This document shows, piece after piece, positions 50,001 to 63,719 of a stretch of 64,000 nt of DNA. Origin of the DNA: Stercorarius parasiticus (taxonomy: Eukaryota > Chordata > Aves > Charadriiformes > Stercorariidae); NCBI GenBank assembly GCA_013396915.1, contig VWZL01002056.1:168063-232062 (forward strand), written 5' to 3'. The position numbers and the translations under genes were made by a program. How positions within the stretch are numbered: position 1 is the stretch's first letter; every line of letters starts with the position of its first letter. The notes under the pieces were generated by a model. The model was given only the letters and a program-made list of their open reading frames with translations, made no database searches and was not told the DNA's origin.

Positions 50001-52140
50001 ATACAGTACCATGTTTTATAAACCAACAAAGAGCTATCATACAAAACCATAAGCACTCTTTGCCAGTCACGTACTACTACAGATTTTCAATATGATTTGA
50101 CCTCTCAAAATAGATAAACAATACAATACCAGCATGATAACCAACAAACCAAGCAGTGTAATTCTCATTAAGGTTGTGCCATTAATCCCTGCACAGAGTG
50201 TACTGAAAATTTATGCTCAAATGCTGCATTTCTAGATATTGATAGAAATTACAGTTTTCTAGAATCAGATTATAATTATATAGGATTGCAAATTGTACGT
50301 TTGTCAGTTCCTCAAAACAAAAAGGGTAGCAAAATCTGCAATTCTAATGGCTGTTTTCATGCTAAATACAGATACTGAGAACACTGTGGTTCATTTACCA
50401 ATTAAGACAAAAATTGTTTCCCTTGTCTTTTTCTTCTCTTTTCTCTGAGATTCAGGCATATTATGAAACCACAGAAAGACAAAGATAAATTCTCTGGTCA
50501 GAAATAACATGAAAAAACTAATGACTCTTTACTTACTGCATAGAATAGACAAACTCTCCTTTTTAAAACCATTCAGATGTACAGAAGACTGGGGATCACT
50601 AAGTTTGGGGTCTTAGTTTTATTCTCCTTTTTTTAAAAGGAAAAATAAATGATAGTCCTACACTGAATTTCAATCTGTGGAACTTAAATGAATTTTCAAT
50701 ACTCAATTATATTGCAAGAAGCACTGTTTCCTATGTGTTTACAACTTGCCAAAATAGCTTCAAGATAGGCAGAATAACTGGAATCTAGAATTTTGTAAAT
50801 GTCACTTGCCGTGTATTCAGAAAAAATGCAACTTGTTTCCCATCCCAAATGTTTTAATAATAAAATAAAAAAAGTCTGTATAAAGCCACCTCCATTTCTA
50901 ATTTCAAAACCGGCACAGCTTTAGAGACGTATCACTGATGAGAGCCACGCTCTTTGCAGCAGATTTGGTTAAGTGTGACAGAAACAGGTCCTGAGGTAAT
51001 TCAAGATATTACAGGTCTCGGATTTTGTGCTTTCCATTTTTCAACACATAAAACAAGCATAATCTAATTTGCTCCAGTGTGCCTTTTAAAAAGTCCAGAG
51101 ATAAACCATCTTTGGTTTTGTGTAACTAAACAGATCACAGCTGAAGTAGATCAGATTAACTGCTAAAGAAAGATTGTGTTGACAAAACAGTACAGAAAAG
51201 TTTATCAGCACTTTTTGTGGATACAAAAACCATAGTAAAACCTACAAATCTATTTGCCAGGAGACCTTCTTAAGCTTGTGTTCAACTTGTAAAGCAACGG
51301 CTGGAAGAATAAGAGGTAAAGGGGTTTTGTTGAACAAAGAGCTGTTCAGGTGCTGTGACATCAGTAGCAAACCATTACAGGAAAGGGCTTTTCACCATCC
51401 TTTTCATATTTTTTTAATATGTAGCTGAAGTTGCCATTTTAATTATTCCACTTCAGCTGCTAGAATGCCTGTTAGCAACAATTATAGCAAAAGCAATCTC
51501 CACTGGGGACTGAAGCGCCACATACAGGCTTGTCAGTAGACGCACTTCTAAGCCTGCTAGTTCCTTCCTATCAAACGCTTTCAATTAAAGTGCGAGTAAA
51601 ATGTGAATAGAAATGTGTGATTATCAGACTAGTTTCTGATTTTCTAGAACAGGAAGCAAATCATACCATGCAGGTAAAATTAAATTCAAAACATTCAGGT
51701 CTTTGTCAGAAGTATTTAAGTTTTCTTCTCTGTCTCACATGAAACATGCATATCAATGTTATATTTTGCATAAGATTACAAGACAGAAAGCAGTGAGCAA
51801 GTGTATCAGTATTTTCAAGAATTCTCATTCATAGGCGTTCTGTAATAAAAATTGACCAGAGCACTCAAACTTCAAATTCCTTCACTGACAATTCAGTACC
51901 CATTAATGAGGGGGGTTTGTGTGGTTTCTTAAGGAAGAAAGACTTATGCATTCATAATGTCTATTTTTTTTTTTCTTCAGTTGCTTAATTTCAACAAAAA
52001 TTAGAGAGAGGTAAATCTTTCTAAGTCCCACAGATTTCACGATGAAGGTGGTGGGCTCAACTCAATAATATTATTAATGAGAATCCACATAGGGAAACAT
52101 TTTAAGCAACAGCTGTAGGAATTCTGGCTTCAAAAGTTGT

Positions 52141-52158
52141 AGTGATCCTAGGATCACT
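52141..52158. repeat. 18 bp perfect palindrome
   Basis: AGTGATCCTAGGATCACT is its own reverse complement. It adjoins a CR1 tail remnant, so it may derive from repeat sequence. Confidence 0.85.
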
Positions 52159-52164
52159 TCTCAC

Positions 52165-52206
52165 AGGTATATGCAGAAGATCCCTTCCAACCCCAACACA
52201 CTGTGA
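52165..52206 (+). mobile_element. CR1: Small CR1 3' remnant
   Basis: AGAAGATCCCTTCCAACCCC followed by AACACACTGTGA resembles the CR1 3' terminus. Very short; ends uncertain. Confidence 0.45.
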
Positions 52207-52606
52207 AGAAAGTTCACTGGGTTCACTTTTTCTTGTCTACATATGCATAGTTCTTAATTTGGATTTCTTATAAACAGACAAACAGAAGTAGAAAAGAAAT
52301 AAAAAAGATAATCTGTTTTAGAGATAATAAAGATGGAAGTAGAAGACAAAGCAAACATAATTCCTTCCCTGACCTCGCTACTGAGTTTTGAACCTGGAGA
52401 AGCCACGCTTCTGCTGTGTGTGCAGTGTCCCCACCTGTAACACTGGGGTAACACGCCTCTGCCTTTGCATCGTCTCCCAGAGCTTCACACACAGAGCAGC
52501 ACGTGAGGGCGAGACACAAGATGGGCAGTGCACTACAGCACCACGCCAAGGTACTTCCACACCACTGAGGGACCTGTCACACCGAGCTCTCGAGCCACGG
52601 CCACAC

Positions 52607-52757
52607 CATAGAATCACAGAATGGTTTGGGTTGGAAAGGACCTTAAAGATCATCTAGTTCCAGCCCCTCTGCCATGGGCAGGGACACCTCCCACTAGACC
52701 AGGCTGCTCTAAGCCCCATCCAGCCTGGCCTTGAACACTTCCAGGGAGGGGGCACCA
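52607..52757 (-). mobile_element. CR1: CR1 LINE fragment, 3' end
   Basis: The reversed tail ATAGAATCACAGAATGGTTT is followed by GGGTTGGAAAGGACCTTAAA and GATCATCTAGTTCCAGCCCC, and then GCCATGGGCAGGGACACCTC. These are highly typical CR1 sequences with little divergence. It lies in the same orientation as TUB. Confidence 0.95.
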
Positions 52758-53787
52758 TAAATCACCCAGTGCATGCCAGGAAAAGGGGACAACAGTAGGA
52801 ATAACAAGCAAGCACAGACTGTGTACTCTCAGATAGAGGATGCTGTATCAGGCAAAGCTGGAGATCCCTTTTAACCATATCAGATGTAATTAAACCACTT
52901 CTGGCACTGTGGGAACATATTTCTAAATGCATTTGAGTAAGGCAGAAAGTATCACTTTAGCTATTGGACCATTAAAAAAAAGAGTGAAAATAAGATCCCC
53001 CTTTGGGTCTAATCAACACTCACACAGCAACAGATGTTTTTCTACTTCTCTCAGATAAATATGTATGATCATGTATCTTCTTGTTTCTTTACTGAACACT
53101 AATTGCCCGCTGCACAAAATGTCTAACTGATGTAGCATGTGATCACTGTTATTTGCACATTTTTCATAGCTCTAATATTTCAACACACAACCCGTGAGCT
53201 TGTCTTTCTTGTAGCCTACAAGGTTACAAGGTGAGCCAATTCAGCCTGCAGGATCATCCACTCAACGTCATTCAGCTTCATTCTGTCAGATTCAGAGGGC
53301 TCCATTTCCTCCCTCTTTCAGGACCCAGCCAAGACTTGAACAGGATGAGGGAGAGTTCGGTCACAGAATGATGGAAAGAAAGACGGCTGGCACAAGTTAG
53401 AAATGCATACGACAGCAACAGCTTCCTCTATGTGACCCTTCAAAAGCGTTTATCATTCTGGGGTAGCGTTGTACTGCCACCAGTGCACATGCCCTTATCT
53501 TTATCAGCCGCAAACTGGGAACACACAGTGCCCTTCTCTGGGCTGCCAGCCTCACAACGGTGACCACAGCAGCAATCAGAGCCTGCTCGCCCACATCGCT
53601 GAAGCTATGTGTGCTGGCAAACCATGCTGCTCCCCAGGGAACGCATCTGCGCTCCCCTGCTCCCACGTGCTGAGAGAAGAACCTCTGCTTGAATCTGAAG
53701 TCTACTTTAGAAAGACTTTTGACGACAGGTCCTGGATGGGAGCACAGACCTGAAATCCTCATCAAATATTTATCTGCTTTATGATTA

Positions 53788-53886
53788 TTTAGTGGTGGTT
53801 TTGGCAGTGTTAGGTTGATGTTTGGACTCAATGACCTTAAAGGTCACTTCCAACCTAGACGATTCTATGATTCTATTCTATGATTA
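53788..53886 (+). mobile_element. CR1: CR1 LINE 3' end with tandem tail
   Basis: GGCAGTGTTAGGTTGATG, GGACTCAATGACCTTAAAGG and CACTTCCAACCTAGACG are followed by repeated ATTCTATG units, the CR1 3' microsatellite tail. About 100 bp, plus orientation. Confidence 0.93.
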
Positions 53887-56800
53887 TGGAAAGATTTAAG
53901 AGCTGGAAGATTATAAGGAAATATTGCCATTGACTTACTGACAAATTACTCAACCCGTATTATGTCCAGGCATTCTCCCAGCAGCACATACGCTATTCTC
54001 CCCAAAACCAACATCAGCCATTTATTTGACAGTGCGCTATAGATCAAATTTTCAGATACAGAGGACTCAGACAAAAAGGGAAAGAACCACAGAAACAAGC
54101 TGATTAAGTTTCCTTAAGTACTGAGTATCATTAGAATACAGAGGAAGGCATTTTGTGACGTAAAAAGAAAACAAATGTCTTTCATTTCACAAAGTAGATA
54201 ACTTAGGGAATTATTAATAGTGAATCAATCATTATTAGTTATAGATCTATTCTAATGGAGTGAAAATAAAAAATACAGAAACAATATCATAGCCATTATG
54301 ATGAAAGATTAGCAACAAGATAGAAGTCATCAAGTGAAAAGTGAAAAGCAAAATCATACAGAACACCATCTTTCTGTTTACTATTTATTGCAGTATGCAG
54401 TCATGTTTGGCATTGTTAATACAAGTCCATAGTAAACACCATATTGCAGAGCTGGCTATAAACTAAAACCCCTTGGGCTGAATTTTCATCCCAATGCACA
54501 GAGTTACTTTGAGGACTCCTCACGCTGCCAATCGGGCGTATTTGTAATCCATCATGCAATGCAGTGAAAACTTCTACGCCTCTAATGCATCTTACATTTT
54601 TCCTCAGAATAAGCTTTTTCAGATGAGAATGAGTTGTTCTTGCCAAAGAACACATAAAAACTGCAACGTCTTATATGCTGTTTGTCATTTTGACTAGGCA
54701 GCACAATAGTCATTCTCCCTTCCCTCTCCACCACATTAAGTATTTTCAATAGAAGCTTCAGATTTTCAAAGAGGCTCACGATTAGGAAATAACGTGAGCA
54801 GAGACTCAGAGTGACCCTGAGCACTCTTGAAAATCCAGCCATAGACTCTTCAAGGCTCCCTGTGTAGCATTACATTCCATCCTTTGAAAGGCCTGTAACA
54901 GCTTAATGCTAAAATACAGCTATTCTGCACATGTTCTTAAATCTTCTGTTTCAAAATCTTTATATCTTAATGGAATGCAATAATCAATAAACTGAAAGTC
55001 CAGCAACTCAACAGTCATTTCCCACGAGCTCCCAGTTGCCTTTACTATCACCTTTAATTTTTTTTATGGCTTATATTATTTGGTACCAGTTCAATGAAAT
55101 GATGGCTCTCAGAAATTATAATTTATTGTAAGCAAAATTAATTTTCTAAGGCCTAAAATCTTTCATAACAAGTCTAGAGTTCACTGGATTCTTTTGCCAG
55201 AAGTCTTTGTAAAAGAATACCAATTTATCAAACGCAAATCTTCTAAACTCAGTGACCTCCAGAGTTTTAGGACAAAATTTCACAGAACAGGCCCAGCTCA
55301 CACCGACAAATAATCTGAAAGTCCAGGCCCTCCTCTGAGGTATTAGAAATACCTTCCTAAGGAATGCAACACACAGGGCAGAGACTTCAACACTTCAACC
55401 TGTATATCCCACTGCCCAGACTATGCAAATGTAATTTCACATTTTTTCCAATAGAATAATCTGGAAATCACTCTGACACAGGATGCATAGGATTGGATAA
55501 CTTTTTTTCCTTTCAATACTACTCAGAACCGCCTCTCTCTTGCAAAGCCTCAAGCATATAGCATTAAATGAATAAATAACATAAGGTCCCTGAGAATCAA
55601 AATGGGAAGGGAAACGCGAAGGAAGGAAGGACCTTTCATTTAATTTAAATTTCTCCTGTGCTGGGTTTTCTTAGTCTTTAAAATCTGTGAGTGATACTCA
55701 AGACCCAAGGAGGTAATTAACAATTTTCAAGCTGCATCAATAGTGCCAGAAAACTGCACTATATTCTTATTTAAAGTAGCTGACATTTAAAAGGCATCTT
55801 CCAGGATGCCTCAAACTTCTAGCAATGTCATGATCTTTTTGCACTGATACGACACCCCAGTTTCTCTTAGCATTAATACAGTATTCCATAATTAACATAT
55901 CTGGCAAATCCAAGAAGAATTATCCCAGTATTCTGAAACTCCAGAGCACAGATTAGGTTGCTCATGGGTGGCTAGTACTCTTAAGAGCCAAAAATCATCA
56001 TTCTCAGTTTAGACTAAATAATGATTTTTAAACAAAAAGTTACATTCAGATTGTGAACTGTGCTATGGTAGATACCCAGCTAGCTGTAAACAAGTTAACA
56101 CCTATACTGGAAACAATTTAACTATGGTAGCCCATAGCTCCTCACAGACTGCATTGCCTTGCTCCTCAAAGGAGTAAATCACTTCTGCGTTTTCGATTGT
56201 TGTACGGCTTTCAGTGTCTGTGTTAGCTCATATGCAGCTCGCCCAAGTGTCTCTCTACTGCACTGCAGTATGCAGCATGGACATACCACAGAGATCAAAT
56301 ACAGAAGGAAAGAATTTAACCAATTCAACACCAAGCAAAGCTACAGGGTTCTCCATGTCTCCACCACTGCACAGATTTAACGATACACAATATATGCAGA
56401 GGTACCCGAGCTCTGCCTTAAGGACAAGCAATAAAACGAAGCTAGTGTTATTCCAGGGCGAGCACAAAAACTTTCTCTAAAACCTTGTACTTCACTTTTT
56501 TAAATCTGCAGCAACAGCCAGTTGTTGTGATTTAAAATTCAGTAACTTGGAAGAATCAATTATCAAGGTCTGACTCACTGGTATGTAGAGACATCTTTAA
56601 TGCTACTTAATGTTCCTCTACAGATGCAGTGTCCCAAAAGACACGTTATTTATCTGTACAACTAACCTCAAGTTTCAGGTAGGCATGTAAGAGTTCATGC
56701 AATCTCTATGTCTGCAAAAGACCGTTTAATGGAAATTCACACTCCTGGCTTGAGTCTTGGGATTTGTATCTGCCAAAAATAGTGGGATGCGTTCCAAGGT

Positions 56801-59523
56801 ACAGTAAGTGTCTTGGTCTTTCATTTGCCACTCAACCTGACCTGTGCAGTTAGTTTAAGTCACTGTCCAGATGAGTTATCTATTCTTTAACTTCTACAAT
56901 GTATCCAATAATTTCCTCAAATATTCAGAAGTGATAATTGCAACATAATGGAATGTTTGGGGGTTTTTATTACCAAGACAAGTGAAAATGCTGCTGTAGT
57001 AGCATCGGTTAGCAACTACCTGCTCTTGAAAATAGAGACTAATTTTTCTTACACTTCTTGCTGTGGCACATGTACCATTAATGGAAATACCTAGCCTTTA
57101 GCTTTATTCACTTTTATTTCAAACTGATACCAAATTTGAAAGACAGATCTGTTTTGATCCTTTCCCTAAACATATATCAAATACTGACGTATCTGTATTT
57201 CACTTGCAGATACAATTTCCAACTTAGTCATCATTTGAATTTAATCAAGGAATTTCTTCATCTTGTAATTTCTCACCTGCAGGTAGTTAGAACTGTGATT
57301 ACAATTAAAATTACCATTAAAAACTTCATGCTGTGGTTTCATTACCTGTGTCAAATGAGTTCTATTAATTACGAATTATGATATTCAGACTTGTGTTAAC
57401 ACGCGCATCAACAGGAACCGTGAGGTTTCCACTGAAATCTGCAATTCAAGACTTAATTTTGGTAAACGTCTGAGAACTCAAGCTAAAACTCAACTTCATG
57501 AAAGAATGACTCAGGCACTTGTGTTGTCAGAGAGCAAGATAAGTATGTCACTCACAAACAACGGGCACTCGCACATTCATATTTATGTATTATAGATTGC
57601 TTGCCATTATTCGCTCAGCTAAAAATGAGCCCAGAGAAGGTCGTGGAACCAATCCAATCCCCTTTTAAGTCAATAGAAAGGCTCTTATGGCACCTCTTTG
57701 TGACTGCTTCCTGCAAACAACCACACAACTACATGTAAGGCAGAAGGTGGTGTTAGACACTACAGCATCCCTACCTGCAGGTGTAAGGGTAGTCGCCTGA
57801 CTGCACAGAATCAGCATCCAAGATCTGCAAAGCTCTTGTACTGGCAGAAGCCATTACTATCCTCTGCTGTATAAGGACGCATTTCACCAAAGGATGTGCT
57901 TTAAATTGGGTCACTTTTTCCCTTTAAGGATAAATAATAGATAAGTCTGTAATCTCCCAACTTATTAGCAGCCCAAAGGTCTGAAAGTTACTTCTGCTGT
58001 AATCACTGAAAGTAAAGATACATTATAGCTTCTTATTAACGTAAAAGAATAAAATACAAACACATCTAGTAAATCATTTAATTACAGAGCAAACTGAGCA
58101 TTTAAAGACCTTCCTAAATGTCACAAAGCTACACAATGTAGACATAAACTAAAATTATTCAGTAGCTCACCCGCAATACATCCACAGTTACTGAACATGC
58201 ATAAAGCAAAAAAAGGTACGTTACCATCAAGCACTACATAAAACAAGCTGGTGTAAAACAGCTATGTCAGCAAAAAAAAGTTTCATCTTTTATCACGTGT
58301 ACTCATCCTGTTCCAAAATAATTACTCCAGTCTTTCCACTTTCTCCCATAGTTACCTTTGCATACTCTATACACCCTTCTCCGGGAGCACATTTCCTTGT
58401 CTAGTTAAGTCACTGTCCCCTTCCTTCCCATTTTCTTAAAAACAGGATAGTCAAAAGAAGCTGATGATCATATGTCTGTAACAAAAATGAAAGCAACAAG
58501 AAGTATGCCAACAGTCACCCTCATCTTTCTGCTTGTATTTTGTGCCCTTCTTTTGTAGCTATCCTCTAAACTGACACTTCTTCAAACTGAAGACCATCTT
58601 GCTGTATACCTGCATACTATTTAGCGTAATACAAATGATAACAGAGCCCAGAGAGGTGTTATATTCTCAGCTGAGAGTCCTCAGAACTTGCTGGTATCGT
58701 CCTGCCGCTACATCATGATAAAAGAGATTGCAAAACTGAGAGAGAACAGTTCTTCAGTTCCCCACTAGTCCCTGTTCGTGTGACACAGACTACCACCAAG
58801 AAGGGCATCTCCTAATCCCAGTTACTGGCCTTCATATACTGCAGTAACAAAAGCTTCAGCAAGAGCTGAGATATAAAATAAACACTGATTTTTAACATCC
58901 AAGCTTAAAGCAATAATCTTTGAATAATCTGATGCAGATACTGAAATTAAATTCTTGATAATCTGCAAAAAAAATAATTTTGGCTTAAAAAAATTGCACA
59001 CAGTACTAACTACTGAAGTAATACAATGAGAAGCTGGGATGGATTTATTCAAAAGTTACAAACAATAAAATACAGATCAAAGAATAAACATTTACAGAGA
59101 AGGGTACCATATAGGTAGCAAAACAGAATCCTATTTTCATGAATAATCTCTAAATGGGAAAGAGAGAAGAAAGCAAAAAAAAGAGGCAAGGAGAGCAAGA
59201 CGTAGGGACAAATGACAAAAAGAAATCTGTTCATAAAGAGAAAGAACAGAGAATCTTGAATTAGAAAATAAGTCATTAGTATGAGGGGAAGAGGTACGAG
59301 GAGGAAGTGTGAAAAGATCCAGCTCTCTAGAATGACAATTTTTAGTTACTAATAAAAAGTACCACCTTCCAGAAAAGCTGCTGCTTGCATGTCTAAGGAA
59401 AGACCAAAAAGCCTCAGGCATAAGAGTCAAAATTGTCCGACTCGGGGAACTGCAAGAGGAGCCATAACATTTCATATCCACTTTGTGGCTGTGATCCCAA
59501 TCTGGCACAGATGGCTTGTAAAT

Positions 59524-59570
59524 GATTGCCACTGCCAGAACCCTGCAAACGATTGTCGCTACCAGAAACC
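59524..59570. repeat. Imperfect 27 bp tandem duplication
   Basis: GATTGCCACTGCCAGAACCC at 59524-59543 recurs as GATTGTCGCTACCAGAAACC at 59551-59570, with four differences. This is a minor local duplication. Confidence 0.75.
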
Positions 59571-61040
59571 CACTGGCCTGTTATGAAATGAGCTTTAGCC
59601 TTGATTTGGATGTTGATGCTACAAAGGTGGTGGGGGGTCACAACACTACAGGATGGTGCAGCTTATCTGTCATACAGACCAAAGCACACCCTGCAAGAGG
59701 TGGCAAAGCCCCCTCAGCCCCTCACTTACATCCACCTTTGGCCCACTGCAAAGCACAGGACAACCAGGTTTCACTCCCAGCTCTGATGCTGATTTCCCTT
59801 GAGCCTTGTCCCATTTCCATTTAAGCCAATTCCCTGCAACTTCCACAGGTCTCTGTTTCCCTCACTGGTAAAACTGAAGTGATACGTTATTCTCCTCGCC
59901 TCTCTTTTCTGCCTGGTTGATTTAGGCTGTCAGCTTCAGGGTTGCAATTGCCTCTGACGATGTGCTTGTACAGCTGCCTACCACTGATGCTGGGCAGAGC
60001 AGGACTTTGATCTCAGCTGGAGTCTCTATGCACTACAGCAGTAACACCCTATATAAAAGCGCAGACCCCCATTAGGGGAGAACTCTAACTTACAACGTTT
60101 TAAAAGCACACGGCTCGGCTAATTTTATACATCGCAATAACCTGAGACTAGACAGTCTAATTTAGAGCAGAGGAGACACACGCTCTTTGTACCCTTTTCT
60201 TTAGAAAAAGCAGCACTCTCATAAATTATCGATGCCATTCCCCATCACAGGCAGCTGGGAGCGAGCTTGCCTGCATTGCGATGGTCTCGGTCACAAACTG
60301 CACCTTGCAGCGGGGCGAGCACTCTACCTGCACTGCTGCCGTTAGAGCGTTCAGGCTTAAAGGTAGATAATACACCAATACCTCAAATAAATGCACAGAA
60401 ACAAGTGTGGGACACCTTCGGTCTTCAAGCCTGTTCAAGCCTGTGATGTTTACACATCACACTTTCAGAAATCTTCTTATCTGCTCTAATTGCCATGATT
60501 CATGAATTTCCAGCACAGCTCTGCTCCACAATTTTCACCCAACTGTAATCCTTCACTTTGCAAATAAATAACTAGTGACTGTTTATAGCTGTGATATCTA
60601 AGTACAGCCTTAAAACTTCAAAGCAAATTCATAAAAGCTACAAACAATTGAGTATAATAAAAAATGTCACAGGTAATGTATATTATTACCATCATCATGT
60701 ACATAGCAAGAGGTATTATGCCACTGCAAATGCATGCTGTGTAACCTGCTTTACACAGCACCCTCCGCGCGCAGTGCCAGACCCCCGGCAGCACAGTTCA
60801 CAGGTTCCCCTTGGGCTACGGCAGGTTTATCCGCACAAATCAAGTCTCACTAGAATTACAGAGATGCTTTGCAGAGAACTCTGGGGACTCGCGGCAAATT
60901 TATTCCTGTGTGGACCGCACTTTTCAGCTGACAACATTTATATATTTCTTATTAAGCAGGTTAGACGGTTCCGCAAATGCTGCTTTTTAAGTTATAGTAT
61001 TAAGATGTATTGTTAAAGAAGCAGGTGAAAACATAATAAC

Positions 61041-61057
61041 AAATAATAATAATAATA
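61041..61057. repeat. AAT trinucleotide microsatellite
   Basis: A short (AAT)n run. No function is implied. Confidence 0.85.
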
Positions 61058-63719
61058 GGGAGTGGGACCTTACTGTGACTAAGTGTATTGATACTTTTAT
61101 CTTGGCTAGCAACAGTTTCATTTAACTACAGTTATGTAGTATGAGGAATATGCTTGCTTATACAAAACACACCAGCATAAAATGAAAATGAATATGTTAA
61201 TTTCAGAAACTCTATAAATTAAAAATGAGTTCAGGAAAAAGATAGAAACCAAAACATATTTTTGAACTAAAAAGCTGAACTCCTATGAATCTGTAATGCC
61301 TCCCAGGTGTTTCTGCTTTGTATTTTCTACTGGAAACTGCTAAAGGATACCAAAGGAAAACACTACTGTGCTTGAGACCATAATTCCTAAAGAAGCTACA
61401 CCTTACTCTTAACTGCCATCAGGAACCACTTTGGGGTTGGAGGCAGCTACATGAACTGCAACTGATTTTTTACTTGAGTCTAAACTATTTTGATCCTTTA
61501 TAATAAAGATTGGAAAAGCTGTTAAAATTGGGTTCAATTTAAAAAAGAATTCCTAGCTTGTTGTACCTGGTATGTAGCTTCATATGAGTAAGGACTTAAT
61601 CATATGCTTGAATTTCTGTCTACAAAATGGTGTCATGAAAATAGCTGCAAAATATTTACTTTTTAAAATAATTTGTCAATTGTATTTGATACCATTAGTG
61701 AAATCAAATCTCTTTCAACCTATGACTACTAGTGTTTCAAAAGCAGAATACATAAGAGAAGAAAAAAAAGACATAAAGGGCAAAATACCAAAATTGCAAA
61801 TTCACAAACAATATATATCTTTTATCCACCTCAGCATGAAAAAGCTAGGACTGACACTGAAAGAATTGCCTACTATTTTTTGTTAACCCACTCAAAATGT
61901 TCTCAGCGCCTTAAAAGTGTAAGTATAATCTGTTTTGTGAGTTTTGGACATGCATGTGGATTGCTTAATGAGTTGTACATGACACAGACAAAACTGATTC
62001 CCTCTGGCTTATTTCACTTGTAAGGAAAAATATGACATTTTACTAAAGAAAAAAACACTTCTCTGCTTGAATTAATTCAGGTATATAGCTGCATGTACCT
62101 TCAATTCCTAGGAGGAACAGTGTAGGTTTAGGAATCATGCTACCATTTTGAAGTCCATGCCAAAGTTGAAACAGCTTTTGCCAAGCCCAGAGAAGGGCTT
62201 GCAGCATTTTCCAGGACACTGTACACCAGCGAGGCTCCGGCTATGTCCCATATGTCTTTACAGACTTCAGCATGCCCATCAGCCTGTGCTCTGTGCCCCA
62301 CGCTAGCAGCAGTGACATTGTGGGCTGTCACATGCCACCCAGGCCATAAAGAACATGGGGAACAGGCCTCCGGGCTTGGGCAGTCAACAACCATTGAACT
62401 CACTACAGTAAACAAGAATCTGAAGCAACAGAGCAGATAAGCGTGGGGCATTTTGCTCCCAGAAAGATGAACAATATATTCCAAGGGGTGGACATCGGGC
62501 CTCTCCCTCACCTTGTGTATTTCACTCCTAATTTACTTATTTGACCTAATTTACTAATAAAGTGTTTTCATATGTAATCTCAGTCATATATGCATTCAGA
62601 AACTATTGTTTCCTGGATAGGTACATTCAGGGGACCCTGGAGGATGCTTTAAACAAGCAAGTTCAATGAGATTTGCAATGATATACCTTTAACTCAGGAA
62701 TTAGCCCTATAGACTGTAAAAGAAGTCAACTCCGTGAGAGAACTCTATGTTAGAAGCCTAAACAAAGGCACTTCAGAGCAGAAGTGTGGTTTGTTTGCCT
62801 TTTGGTTTGGGGTGGTCCTTGTCAGTTTCTGGCCATAAACATACGGTTAACATTCAAGAATAATATTATATTAGAAAAGACATGAGTATCATCAGATCTG
62901 TGTTTCTTTGAAGATCTACTGCTTTGTCTCCCTTTGCTTCTCTGAACTGCACTGAGCAGAAACAGAAGAGATGTTTTGTTTCGTTCTTCAAGGCTGCTGC
63001 TACAAAAGCCCTCAGCAAACTTTCGGCATTGGCCTCTGCAGAGCCTTGTGTACAATGAGAAAACACAGAAACAGTCACTCTGCTGCTGGGAAGAGCCATG
63101 AACAGCTGTTCTTCTGGTATTTTTGCCTTCATTACAAGGCTTCAAATTGCATCAGAATGCACGCGCTAGTCATTTTTGAAGCCTTAGTGCCAATTCCTTA
63201 CATCTTTCCAAAACACATGGTCCAAAAGAGCTACCGGAGAAAGTAGCAAAATTCTTGGCTTTGTTGTAATCAGTTTTCTTTCCTTCTCATTCTTCTGTTT
63301 ATTAGAACTATCACTTGCAGAGATTAAAACAGCAGACTTCCACCTGTGCATCTTTTTTCCTCTGTATTAAGGAGTGATTTATTTGTGTTTTTGTTGCACT
63401 CATTGTGGTGTATGGTCACTACAAATATTGTCATCCAGAATGGGGCAAACTACAACTGATCTGCTTAAACAGCTGTCTTTGTTTTAAACTGCACTCTGTA
63501 AAGATTTTTAATTTCATGATTCTCCACCAAAAAAAAAGGGTTTATGTTACTGTATCCACCTTAGTTTATTTACAGTGAAACAAATGAAAGAAACATGCTT
63601 TGCTGTCTTATCCAGAACACGTTTTTAAAATGCCTCTGATGTCTTTCTGCAATAATTCAGTTTGAAAAAGAGACTTCAATAAAAACTAAAAAACCCCACA
63701 ACGTTAACGTTGGTCTGAA

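Larger units (their letters stand above)
34527..63719. other. Upstream region or intron 1 of TUB, mostly unannotated
   Basis: This is about 29 kb of AT-rich sequence to the right of exon 2. If TUB starts at or beyond the CpG-rich right edge, this is intron 1. It holds five CR1 pieces (41474-42285, 46434-47036, 52165-52206, 52607-52757 and 53788-53886), small tandem duplications, and no recognised protein-coding block. The conserved short-isoform first exon (MTSKPHSDW type in mammals) was searched for by eye and not found. Confidence 0.7.

Noticed and set aside
49956..50020. Strong minus-strand donor TCAG|GTAAGA as a possible TUB first exon
   Set aside because: In the frame required by exon 2 a TAG stop lies two codons before the donor, and exon 2 has no start codon of its own.
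52087..52127. Sequence resembling the mammalian short-isoform first-exon end (a ...TTCCTACAG run)
   Set aside because: It is not followed by a GT donor and the upstream residues do not match.
53397..53831. 144-codon minus-strand frame and overlapping 94-codon plus-strand frame
   Set aside because: They partly overlap the CR1 fragment at 53788, are cysteine-rich without a motif pattern, and lack splice sites in a sensible phase.
62140..62511. 123-codon minus-strand frame
   Set aside because: Moderately GC-rich sequence; no known protein pattern and no phase-2 donor that would link it to TUB exon 2.
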